From assembly GCA_005882415.1 (NCBI GenBank), contig VBAE01000190.1, positions 1-5,558 on the forward strand: DNA of 5,558 nucleotides. Direction: 5' to 3'. The DNA comes from Alphaproteobacteria bacterium (GTDB taxonomy: Bacteria; Pseudomonadota; Alphaproteobacteria; Sphingomonadales; Sphingomonadaceae). Under the pieces are notes generated by a model that had not been told where the DNA came from, made no database searches, and saw only the letters and a list, made by a program, of their open reading frames with translations. This document shows, in pieces, positions 1 to 5,369 of this stretch. Position 1 is the stretch's first letter; the number at the start of each line of letters is the position of its first letter. The position numbers were made by a program, and so were the translations under genes.

Positions 1-72
1 CGGTGCCACGCGCCCCAGCGCCGGCGATGCCGCCACCGCCCCGGCGGCGGCGAGGAAGGTGCGGCGGTGCAT
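1..72 (-). CDS. Partial 5' end of a Tat-exported protein gene (runs off the window)
   Basis: On the minus strand an ATG at 72-70 opens a frame of 24 codons that continues past the left edge. The visible residues begin MHRRTFLAAAGAVAASPALG. This is a twin-arginine type signal: an RRTFL motif at residues 3-7, an Ala/Gly/Val hydrophobic core, and a likely cleavage region around SPALG. The mature protein is not in the window, so its function cannot be named. The start codon lies one base beyond the TGA of the upstream amidohydrolase gene, which points to one operon and probable translational coupling. The product is therefore expected to be a folded, possibly cofactor-containing, periplasmic protein working alongside that enzyme. 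The coding start is well supported; identity is unknown. Confidence 0.75.
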   Translation of the reverse strand, partial: MHRRTFLAAAGAVAASPALGRVAP

Positions 73-73
73 G

Positions 74-1444
74 TCAATCATCGTCGGGCATCTCCGCTTC
101 GTCGATCGGCCGGAAGGCGGAGCGCGCAAACTCCCGCCCCCGCTTCACGGTCAGAATGATGGTCGCGACATTGCGCACGCTCTCCAGCGGGTTCTTCGCG
201 GTCACCACCAGATTGGCGAGCTTCCCCACCTCGATGCTGCCCATCTCCCTTTGCCGTCCGATCGTCGCCGCCCCGCCCAAGGTCGCCGCCCTCAGCACCG
301 CCGCGGCCGGAAGCCCCGCTTTCTCCTCGAGCAGCACCAATTCCTCGTAAAGCGCCGGGAACGGATCGCTCCGGGCGCTGTTGCCGTCAGTCCCAGCCGA
401 AAGGGTCACCCCCGCCCGCCAAGCCTGGTTGGTCAGCCGCGCCGCAAGCTCGGGCGTGCAATGATAAGGCTTGCCGGCCTTGGCCGCCGCCTTCGCAGCC
501 TCGACATAGACCCGGTCGGTCGCGTCGAGGATCGTGCCCCGCCGCTTCATCTCCGCGAACAAGGCCGCCATCGCCGCATTGTCCCCCTTCGCGAACAGCC
601 CCGCGTCGATCGGGAAGCGGTCCTGATACGACTGAGGCCGCTTCGCCATCGCCTGGTAGGCGAGGTAGCAGACGTGCGACACGACGTCCGCCCCGGCCCC
701 CACCACCTCGGCCGGGGTCGCGGGAAACACCATCCCATGCGCCCAGACCGGGAAGCCCTGCCGGTGCGCCTCCGCCGCCAGCTTCGCGACTAGCGATCCC
801 GGCAAATTCGCATAGATCTTGAGGCCGGTCGCCCCCGTCCCCCGCGCCATCGCCACCGCCAGCCGGATGTCGGTGCCCTCGTCGATCGACTGCATCCAAG
901 GCACCCGGCCCGGCTCCAGCCCGCCCGTCGCCGCCCGGGTCCGCGGGTCCCTGAAGAAGCTCGGCCCGGCAACCAAAGCCGCATAATAGATGTCCGGCGC
1001 CGCGATCTCGCCGACCAAAGCCTGCCGCGAATATTCCGCCACCGCGCGCAGGTCGTCGGCCATGTCGCGCACCGCGGTGATGCCGCCATAGAGATCGCGC
1101 CGCATCTGCGCCTCGGCCCAGCGCCGATTGGGCGGCGTGGCGAGGTGGACATGGCTGTCGATCAGCCCCGGAAGCATGAAGGCGCCCTTGAGATCGACGC
1201 TCCGCGCGCCCTCCGGCACGGCGGCGTCCCCGTCCGCGGTCACCGCCCGGATCCGCTCCCCCTCCACTACCACCGCCATGTCCCGCCGGACCGCCCCCGC
1301 CAGAGGATCGACCAGCGACACATGCCGGTAGACGGTCACCGCCCCCTTGGCCCCGGGCGCAAACTCAGGAGCGGGCGGCGCCTGCCCCAAGGCCGGAGCT
1401 GAAACGAAAAGGGCGGCGGCAAGCGCAAGCGAACGGATCGACAT
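74..1444 (-). CDS. Secreted metal-dependent amidohydrolase (imidazolonepropionase/prolidase-like)
   Basis: This 456-residue protein has a Sec-type signal peptide at residues 1-20 (MSIRSLALAAALFVSAPALG, cut probably before Q21), so it should act in the periplasm. It carries the metal ligands of the amidohydrolase superfamily: H98 and H100 in LIDSHVHL, K209 in GLKIY (candidate carbamylated lysine), H236 in VWAHG, H257 in VVSHV, and D353 in SAGTDGN. An N-terminal beta-sandwich segment (about 36-90) and the C-terminal GSIEVGKLANLVV segment (402-414) are typical of the family. Members hydrolyse amide bonds, often in dipeptides or N-acyl amino acids; the substrate here cannot be read from sequence. 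The ATG at 1444 is preceded by a G-rich stretch and starts the signal peptide, which decides the start. A Tat-signal gene follows after one base. Length and motifs look complete. Confidence 0.9.
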   Translation of the reverse strand: MSIRSLALAAALFVSAPALGQAPPAPEFAPGAKGAVTVYRHVSLVDPLAGAVRRDMAVVVEGERIRAVTADGDAAVPEGARSVDLKGAFMLPGLIDSHVHLATPPNRRWAEAQMRRDLYGGITAVRDMADDLRAVAEYSRQALVGEIAAPDIYYAALVAGPSFFRDPRTRAATGGLEPGRVPWMQSIDEGTDIRLAVAMARGTGATGLKIYANLPGSLVAKLAAEAHRQGFPVWAHGMVFPATPAEVVGAGADVVSHVCYLAYQAMAKRPQSYQDRFPIDAGLFAKGDNAAMAALFAEMKRRGTILDATDRVYVEAAKAAAKAGKPYHCTPELAARLTNQAWRAGVTLSAGTDGNSARSDPFPALYEELVLLEEKAGLPAAAVLRAATLGGAATIGRQREMGSIEVGKLANLVVTAKNPLESVRNVATIILTVKRGREFARSAFRPIDEAEMPDDD

Positions 1445-1495
1445 CCCCCCACTCTGGCGGGCCGCTGCGCCCCCGGCAATGGGGAGCTTCCGCCC

Positions 1496-1645
1496 TCAGC
1501 GCCTCTTGGCGGTGAAGAACCCGTAAGCCGCCCCGACCGCGCCGCCGACCAGCGGCCCCACGAACGGCACCGGAATGGCGATCGCGGCCCCGATGGCTGC
1601 GGCGATCGCAGTACGCTTCGCGACTGGGTTCTCGAACTTGGCCCT
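1496..1645 (-). pseudogene. Small glycine-rich membrane protein frame without a usable start codon
   Basis: A minus-strand frame ending at TGA 1498-1496 reads AKFENPVAKR, then an Ala/Ile helix, then IPVPFVGPLVGGAVGAAYG and a basic tail FFTAKRR. The helix-GPxxG-GxxxG pattern with lysine/arginine at both ends looks like a genuine small inner-membrane peptide, not noise. A perfect AGGAGGT (1653-1647) sits just upstream and a promoter precedes it at 1663-1691. No ATG, GTG or TTG lies where that ribosome site could use it: an AGG codon (1645-1643) occupies the expected position, directly before GCC AAG TTC. The simplest reading is a gene whose start was lost by substitution or a small deletion. 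A non-standard start is the alternative. Its transcript could continue into the amidohydrolase 52 bases downstream. Confidence 0.45.
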
Positions 1646-1658
1646 ACCTCCTGATCAG

Positions 1659-1680
1659 GTGTATTATAGGTATAATACAC
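1659..1680. promoter_or_regulatory. Perfect 22-bp inverted repeat, probable operator
   Basis: The arms GTGTATTATA (1659-1668) and TATAATACAC (1671-1680) are exact reverse complements separated by GG. The tract is AT-rich in an otherwise very GC-rich region, so it stands out. It overlaps the -10 hexamer and spacer of the leftward promoter at 1663-1691, which is where a dimeric repressor would sit to block RNA polymerase. Each arm contains a TATAAT, one on each strand. An 8-bp palindrome CTGATCAG (1651-1658) adjoins it on the left. The regulator is not in the window. With only a 2-base loop and no T run it is not a convincing terminator. Confidence 0.55.
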
Positions 1681-1691
1681 GCCGAAGTCCA
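1663..1691 (-). promoter_or_regulatory. Leftward sigma70-type promoter upstream of the small membrane frame and amidohydrolase
   Basis: On the minus strand a -35 TGGACT (1691-1686; four of six match TTGACA) is followed by exactly 17 bases and a perfect -10 TATAAT (1668-1663). The predicted start is near 1656. The AGGAGGT at 1653-1647 would then lie almost at the 5' end of the RNA. Placed as it is, the promoter could serve the broken small gene, the amidohydrolase and the Tat-signal gene as one transcript. The inverted repeat covering the -10 suggests repression. This rests on motif matching only. Confidence 0.5.
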
Positions 1692-1747
1692 GCCCCTCCC
1701 TTCCTGCGCCCGCCGCACCCCCGCGAAAAAAATCATTTTCCTACACT

Positions 1748-1769
1748 GTACCGGTTATGTTCTATAATA
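1748..1769 (+). promoter_or_regulatory. Terminase-operon promoter region with LexA-like box
   Basis: A perfect TATAAT lies at 1763-1768, and transcription would start about 1774-1775, at or next to the ATG at 1773. The mRNA would be leaderless or nearly so, consistent with the lack of any Shine-Dalgarno before that ATG. The -35 area (about 1740-1745, CCTACA) is weak, which suggests an activator or low basal activity. Directly upstream of the -10, GTAC (1748-1751) and GTTC (1759-1762) are separated by seven bases. This is one mismatch from the alphaproteobacterial LexA box GTTC-N7-GTTC. Damage-linked control would suit a phage-type gene, but the match is short and could be chance. Confidence 0.4.
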
Positions 1770-1772
1770 GGG

Positions 1773-2540
1773 ATGGACCGGAAAAGCGATTCGCAGGCGC
1801 CGGAGCGCCGCCTCATCGATCTCGGCGTCAAGACGCAGGTCGTCACCCTCCTCCGTGCCGGCCGCGACCGCGAGTCGATCGCCGCCGAAGTCGGCTTCCC
1901 ACTCCAGAGCCTCTACGCCGCCCGAAGCCGCGACCCGCTCTTCCGCCTCGCCTGGGAATGGGCGATGGACCTCTACGCCTGGTATTTGAAGCTCGGCGAG
2001 CCGCTCCCGCCCGACGAGGACGGCGCCGAAATCCGCATAACCCCGCACAACCGCCGCCCCTTGCAGCGCCGCCACATGAACTGGGTCAAGTTCAACCATT
2101 CCCGCCAGCAAATCTATCTCGACCATTTCGCCGCCACCGCCGATTCCCGCGCCGCCGCGGCCAAGGCGGGCGTGTGCGAGGCGACGGTCCAGACCCACCT
2201 CCGCCGCAACCCCGAATTCGCCGCCGTCCACGCCGAGGCGCTGGCCATGGCCGTCGCCCGCCTGGAGGCCGAAGCCGTCCGCCAGCGCCTCGATGCGCAG
2301 CGCCGCCTCAGCGAGAATCTCAGCCCCACCGGCGAGGTCGCGCAGGAGTTCGAGCGGGTGATGAAGCTCCTCCAGCGCTGGGACCGCAAGGGCGGCGCCA
2401 TCGGTCCCCGCCCGCGAACGCCGCCTGCGAGCGAGGTCTGGACCTTCGACGCGGCCATCCTCGCACTCGAAAAGCGCCTCCTCGCCGTCGGCATGATCAA
2501 GCCCGGCGACGGCCCCGACCCGCCGGAGAACCCCCGATGA
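1773..2540 (+). CDS. Probable small terminase subunit (HTH DNA-packaging protein)
   Basis: This protein has 255 residues from the ATG at 1773. The frame is open further upstream, but that stretch translates through the promoter, and MDRKSDSQAPERRL is a natural N-terminus. Two HTH-like segments are visible. Residues about 17-55 contain GRDRESIAAEVGFPLQSLYAARSRDP. Residues about 112-152 contain DSRAAAAKAGVCEATVQTHL followed by RRNPEFAAVHAEAL, the phrasing of small terminases, which recognise phage DNA and feed it to the large subunit. Residues 155-205 are helical and charged and may form the oligomerisation coil. The gene overlaps the large terminase by four bases (ATGA), the usual order and coupling for this pair. 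At 255 residues it is longer than many small terminases. No direct motif proves the role, so the call leans on HTH plus position. Confidence 0.65.
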   Translation: MDRKSDSQAPERRLIDLGVKTQVVTLLRAGRDRESIAAEVGFPLQSLYAARSRDPLFRLAWEWAMDLYAWYLKLGEPLPPDEDGAEIRITPHNRRPLQRRHMNWVKFNHSRQQIYLDHFAATADSRAAAAKAGVCEATVQTHLRRNPEFAAVHAEALAMAVARLEAEAVRQRLDAQRRLSENLSPTGEVAQEFERVMKLLQRWDRKGGAIGPRPRTPPASEVWTFDAAILALEKRLLAVGMIKPGDGPDPPENPR

Positions 2541-4006
2541 CCCTCCCCCTCCCGCTTGTCGAATACGGCACGGACCTGTCGCCGATCTTCTTCAAGTCGC
2601 TGTTCCCGCCCGACGGCAGGATCAGCCGCGCCCAGGCCCTCTTTTACCTTCGCAAGCTGGGTGAGATGACTCCCGAAGGCCGCCGCAACGCATTGCGCAC
2701 CCTCCCCCGGCCCGCGCTCCGCGCCCTCTACCAGGAATGGTGGTGGGGCGTGCACGAGGGTCAGGCGGAGCCCGACACCGACTGGCGGATCTGGGCGATG
2801 GTCGCCGGCCGCGGCTTCGGCAAGACCCGCGCCGGCGCCGAATGGGTCTGGGCCCGCGCCCGCGAGGACGCCACCGCGCGCATCGCCCTCGTCGGCGCCA
2901 CGATCGACGAGGTCGTGCGGGTGATGGTCCGCGGCGAGAGCGGCCTCCTCGCCATCGCCCGCCCGCATGAGCTCCCGCGCTGGATCCCGACCCTCGGCCT
3001 CGTCCGCTTCCCCTCCGGCGCCGAGGCCTATGCCTTCTCCGCCGAACGCCCCGACAAATTGCGCGGCCCCCAGCACCATTTCGCCTGGTGCGACGAGCTC
3101 GCCAAATGGCCCAATGCCGACGACACCTGGAACAACCTCATGCTCGGCCTCCGCCTGGGCGAGACCCCGCGCACGATCGTCACGACGACGCCGAAGCCCA
3201 TCCCCCTCCTCCGCCGAATCCTGGCCCTCCCCCGCACCCACAAGACCGAAGGCCGAACCGACCAGAACCCCCACCTCCCCGAAGACTTCATCGAAGCCAT
3301 GCGCGACATGTTCGCCGGCACCCGCCTCGCCCGCCAGGAGCTGGAAGGCATGATCCTAGAACAATTCGAAGGCGCCCTCTGGACCCGCGAACTCATCGAA
3401 AAGGCACGCCACCCCTCTCCCACTTGGGGAGAGGGACGACTCGCCGAAGGCGAGCGGGGTGAGGGAACGGACCTCCCAAAGACGGACTTCACCCGCATAG
3501 TCGTCGGCGTAGACCCACCCGCCTCCACCGGCGGCAATTCCTGCGGGATCGTCGTCTGCGGGATGGACGAAGCCGGCGACGCCTGGGTCCTCGCCGACCT
3601 CACCCAGGCCGGCCTCACCCCCGAAGGCTGGGCCAGCCGAGTCGTCGCCGCCGCCCACGAATATGGCACCCTCTACACGGGCGTCCCCGCCAAGGTCGTC
3701 GCCGAGAAGAACCAGGGCGGCAACATGGTCGGAAGCATGCTCCGAGGAGTCGACTCGAACCTCCCCCTCCGCTTGGTCTCGGCAACAAAGAACAAGCCCG
3801 GCCGAGCCGAACCCATCGCCCTCCGCTTCGAAACCGGCCGGGTAAAACTGGCCGGCCACTTCCCCGACCTCGAAGACCAACTCTGCGCCCTAACCTGGGA
3901 AGGCTACCACCTCCCCGGCAGCCCCGACCGTTTAGACGCCATGGTCTGGGCCCTGACGGAACTGTTCGAGAAAAAGGCACCAAACCCGGGTGTGAGAAGC
4001 TTGTGA
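2537..4006 (+). CDS. terL: Phage/GTA-type terminase large subunit (ATPase-nuclease)
   Basis: This 489-residue protein is the motor that cuts DNA and pumps it into a prohead. The ATPase domain shows Walker A AGRGFGKT (residues 90-97), Walker B FAWCDE (182-187, D186 with catalytic E187) and the coupling motif TTTPKP (216-221). The RNase H-like nuclease has acidic residues D326 (IVVGVDPPAS), E390 (VVAEKNQGG) and D464/D467 (SPDRLDAM). All key residues are present, so it may be active. The WRIWAMVAGRGFGKTRAGAEW and LRGPQHHFAWCDELAKW stretches resemble alphaproteobacterial GTA and related siphophage enzymes, from memory. The start at 2537 overlaps the upstream stop and has GGAG at 2525-2528. Residues about 292-314 are encoded by an inserted palindromic repeat in the interdomain linker. 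No portal gene follows. Confidence 0.92.
   Translation: MTLPLPLVEYGTDLSPIFFKSLFPPDGRISRAQALFYLRKLGEMTPEGRRNALRTLPRPALRALYQEWWWGVHEGQAEPDTDWRIWAMVAGRGFGKTRAGAEWVWARAREDATARIALVGATIDEVVRVMVRGESGLLAIARPHELPRWIPTLGLVRFPSGAEAYAFSAERPDKLRGPQHHFAWCDELAKWPNADDTWNNLMLGLRLGETPRTIVTTTPKPIPLLRRILALPRTHKTEGRTDQNPHLPEDFIEAMRDMFAGTRLARQELEGMILEQFEGALWTRELIEKARHPSPTWGEGRLAEGERGEGTDLPKTDFTRIVVGVDPPASTGGNSCGIVVCGMDEAGDAWVLADLTQAGLTPEGWASRVVAAAHEYGTLYTGVPAKVVAEKNQGGNMVGSMLRGVDSNLPLRLVSATKNKPGRAEPIALRFETGRVKLAGHFPDLEDQLCALTWEGYHLPGSPDRLDAMVWALTELFEKKAPNPGVRSL
3412..3465 (+). repeat. Palindromic repeat inserted in frame within terL
   Basis: CCCTCTCCC (3413-3421) pairs with GGGAGAGGG (3427-3435) across a 5-base loop. 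A second hairpin follows, CTCGCC (3440-3445) with GGCGAG (3449-3454). A third strand GGGGTGAGGG (3456-3465) can also pair with the first arm, with a G-T mismatch. This layout is that of the dispersed palindromes common between genes in proteobacterial genomes. Here it is read through without frameshift or stop as HPSPTWGEGRLAEGERGEG, residues 292-310 of the large terminase, a low-complexity Gly/Glu/Arg peptide unlike the flanks. It lies just before the first nuclease motif, where a linker can tolerate extra residues. That it is an insertion is inferred from composition and structure. Confidence 0.7.
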
Positions 4007-4033
4007 GCTTCTGCAAACCCGCTGACCGCGGTG

Positions 4034-4047
4034 CGGCTCGAAAGCCG
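4034..4047 (+). terminator. Weak possible terminator after terL
   Basis: CGGCT (4034-4038) and AGCCG (4043-4047) form a perfect 5-bp stem with a CGAA loop, followed by AATTTATTT. It is placed 27 bases after the terL stop. The stem is short and the T run is interrupted, so termination may be weak. The same tract is partly conserved to the left of the second repeat copy (about 4721-4742), so it may instead be the outer part of the repeat element. Confidence 0.25.
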
Positions 4048-4053
4048 AATTTA

Positions 4054-4228
4054 TTTCACGCAAAGACGCAAAGACGCAAAGGGGCTGCAACCGTCAATAC
4101 AGCCGGCGAGCACCTCCGACGCCGGAAACGCAATGAATGGCCTCCGGCCATTCAATAAAGTCTCAATGGCACCCCGCGGCCTCATTGCCGGCCGCGGCAC
4201 CTTTGCGTCTTTGCGTCTTTGCGTGAAA
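4054..4228. repeat. Structured 175-bp repeat element, copy 1
   Basis: Perfect 29-bp inverted termini lie at 4054-4082 and 4200-4228. Each reads TTTCA followed by three 8-base units CGCAAAGA, CGCAAAGA and CGCAAAGG. Inside are nested hairpins: CCGGCG/CGCCGG (4103-4108, 4120-4125), GAATGGCC/GGCCATTC with a TCC loop (4135-4142, 4146-4153) and CCGCGGC/GCCGCGG (4174-4180, 4191-4197). There is no coding capacity of note. The element looks like a small non-autonomous mobile or structured repeat. A related copy lies at 4743-4916 in the same orientation, with the GxxExxY gene between them. Similar CGCAAAGA-type repeats beside GxxExxY genes are something I recall from other genomes but cannot check here. 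Confidence 0.85.
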
Positions 4229-4297
4229 CAATCCGGCCTCTGGCCCCACTCGGCGCACCTCGGCTAAGCTCCCAAGGCAAGGCGGGGAGGCAATACC

Positions 4298-4702
4298 ATG
4301 GAAGTGGAAGCGCTCGCGACGATCGCGGTGGACTGCGGCTTCAAGATCCACGAGCGGCTCGGCCCGGGCCTGCTGGAGTCGGTCTACGAGGCGGTTCTAG
4401 CCCAGGCACTGGAACGGCGAGGTCTGTTCGTGGAGCGCCAGAAGCCGATCCCCATCCGCTTCGACGGCCTCATCATCGACGAAGGTTTCCGCGCGGACTT
4501 GCTCGTTGAAAATACGCTGCTGATCGAACTCAAATCGGTCGAACGACCGGCTCCCGTTCACACCAAGCAGGTCCTGACCTACCTCCGCCTCATGCACCTC
4601 CCCCTCGGCCTCCTCATGAACTTCGGCGCAACCACCTTCCGCGAAGGCATCAAGCGCGTCGCGAACAACCACAATGCTCCAGCTGCACAGCCAGGGAGCT
4701 GA
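4298..4702 (+). CDS. GxxExxY family protein, PDDEXK_3 nuclease-like
   Basis: This 134-residue protein is of normal length for the family. The signature GLLESVY is at residues 24-30 (G24, E27, Y30). A RecB-like PD-(D/E)xK core follows: D67 in GFRADLL, then E77-L-K79 in LLIELKSVE, and a QxxxY motif at Q91/Y95 in KQVLTYL. The C-terminal NFG-FREGIKRV segment is also typical. These residues are those of metal-dependent DNA nucleases, but to my knowledge the biological role of the family is not established. The ATG at 4298 is preceded by GGGGAGG with a 7-base spacer. The last ten residues (NAPAAQPGS tail) look like non-conserved read-through toward the repeat. The gene stands alone, in the terminase direction, between two copies of one structured repeat, which suggests a functional or mobile partnership. 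Confidence 0.88.
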   Translation: MEVEALATIAVDCGFKIHERLGPGLLESVYEAVLAQALERRGLFVERQKPIPIRFDGLIIDEGFRADLLVENTLLIELKSVERPAPVHTKQVLTYLRLMHLPLGLLMNFGATTFREGIKRVANNHNAPAAQPGS

Positions 4703-4742
4703 GTTACAACTCGGACGACAGTGCAGCCCCGTAGCCGCATTT

Positions 4743-4916
4743 TCTCACGCAAAGACGCAAAGACGCAAAGAGGCCGCATGCTTCAAGCCGGCCGAGAGAA
4801 CCACAAGCTGCCGACAACGAAGGAATGGCCTACGGCCATTCAATCTAAAGCCCATCGATAGCCGCAGCCTCAAAGACCCCCGCGGCACCTTAGCGTCTTT
4901 GCGTCTTTGCGTGAAA
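4743..4916. repeat. Structured 174-bp repeat element, copy 2
   Basis: The left terminus (4743-4771) and right terminus (4888-4916) are inverted repeats matching at 26 of 29 positions. Each has three CGCAAAGA-type units; in the right arm the third reads CGCTAAGG. The central hairpin GAATGGCC/GGCCATTC (4823-4830, 4834-4841) is identical to that of copy 1 except for its loop (TAC for TCC). The right shoulder CCGCGGCACCTT is also shared. The rest of the interior is clearly diverged, and the CCGCGGC/GCCGCGG hairpin of copy 1 is absent. The two are therefore old members of one family, not a recent duplication. About 20-30 bases to the left of each copy also look related (GTGC-GC near 4031 and 4721), so the true element may be longer. 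Confidence 0.8.
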
Positions 4917-4949
4917 CAACAGGACATTCGAGCAGCACCGCCGCCAGAG

Positions 4950-5225
4950 TTACACCTCCGGCAACACTGCCACATCCGGGTCCACCCATCCCAACCGCGC
5001 CTCCACCGAGAACAGGCGCTCCGGCGAGTAGAAGCGCAGGGGCCAGTCACGACGCCCCTCCGGCGCCTCGAGCAGCCCGTTCACCTTCGCCGCCAGCGGA
5101 AGCCCCGCATCCGTCCGCGCGAGGAAGCCCCGCACAGCCCGCACGTAAACCTGGGTGATCGTTTCGTGATAGCCCTGGGTCTCGTCGTTCACCCCGCCGA
5201 CGCTCTCGTTGAAGCGGCGCATCAA
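4950..5225 (-). pseudogene. 3' remnant of a conserved hypothetical protein gene (N-terminus missing)
   Basis: On the minus strand the frame ending at TAA 4952-4950 encodes a stretch that reads like a real conserved protein: MRRFNESVGGVNDE, GYHETITQVYVRAV, then WPLRFYSPERLFSVEARLGW. I recognise the GYHETIT and RxN motifs from a family of roughly 150-residue uncharacterised bacterial proteins whose N-terminal half carries a WTHxAHL-like motif. That half is not present in any minus-strand frame upstream of 5225, where the sequence turns into basic, Cys/Ser-rich junk. An ATG at 5222 would give a 90-residue product, but with no visible ribosome site. I read it as a truncated gene. The recognition is from memory, so an intact short gene remains possible. 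Confidence 0.5.
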
Positions 5226-5369
5226 GCACAGCGGCCCTCTCCTGCTAACGCAGCTGAGATTGCGGACCGGCTCTGTCGTTCGAGGATATCGTAGCGAAGA
5301 TGGACGAATGGTCCCGCACCGAAGCGACACGGCCCTTACAAGACGCGGGCAGAGTGATACCATCGACTG

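Noticed and set aside
59..793. Plus-strand 244-codon frame opposite the amidohydrolase
   Set aside because: Arg/Pro/His-rich shadow of a gene with intact catalytic motifs on the other strand.
1659..1680. Rho-independent terminator
   Set aside because: The 2-base loop, AT-rich stem and lack of a T run make an operator more plausible.
1575..1772. Upstream extension of the small terminase frame to an ATG at 1575
   Set aside because: It would translate through the palindrome and promoter and give a low-complexity N-terminus; the ATG at 1773 is far more natural.
1757..2536. Upstream extension of the large terminase frame
   Set aside because: The extension is an Arg/Pro-rich out-of-frame reading of the small terminase gene. 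The ATG at 2537 with ATGA overlap and GGAG fits.
2114..3274. Long minus-strand open frame of 386 codons opposite the terminase genes
   Set aside because: It is antisense to well-supported terminase coding sequence, has low-complexity Gly/Ala/Glu composition and no recognisable motif. Such frames are expected opposite high-GC genes.
4031..4267. 78-codon plus-strand frame across repeat copy 1
   Set aside because: It consists almost entirely of translated inverted repeat (FTQRRKDAK-type peptides), a hallmark of spurious frames.
4054..4916. CRISPR array
   Set aside because: The repeated units are 8 bp, contiguous without spacers and arranged as inverted termini, not as spaced direct repeats.
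4674..5294. 206-codon plus-strand frame across repeat copy 2
   Set aside because: It translates the repeat and the antisense of the gene remnant; no motif and no ribosome site.
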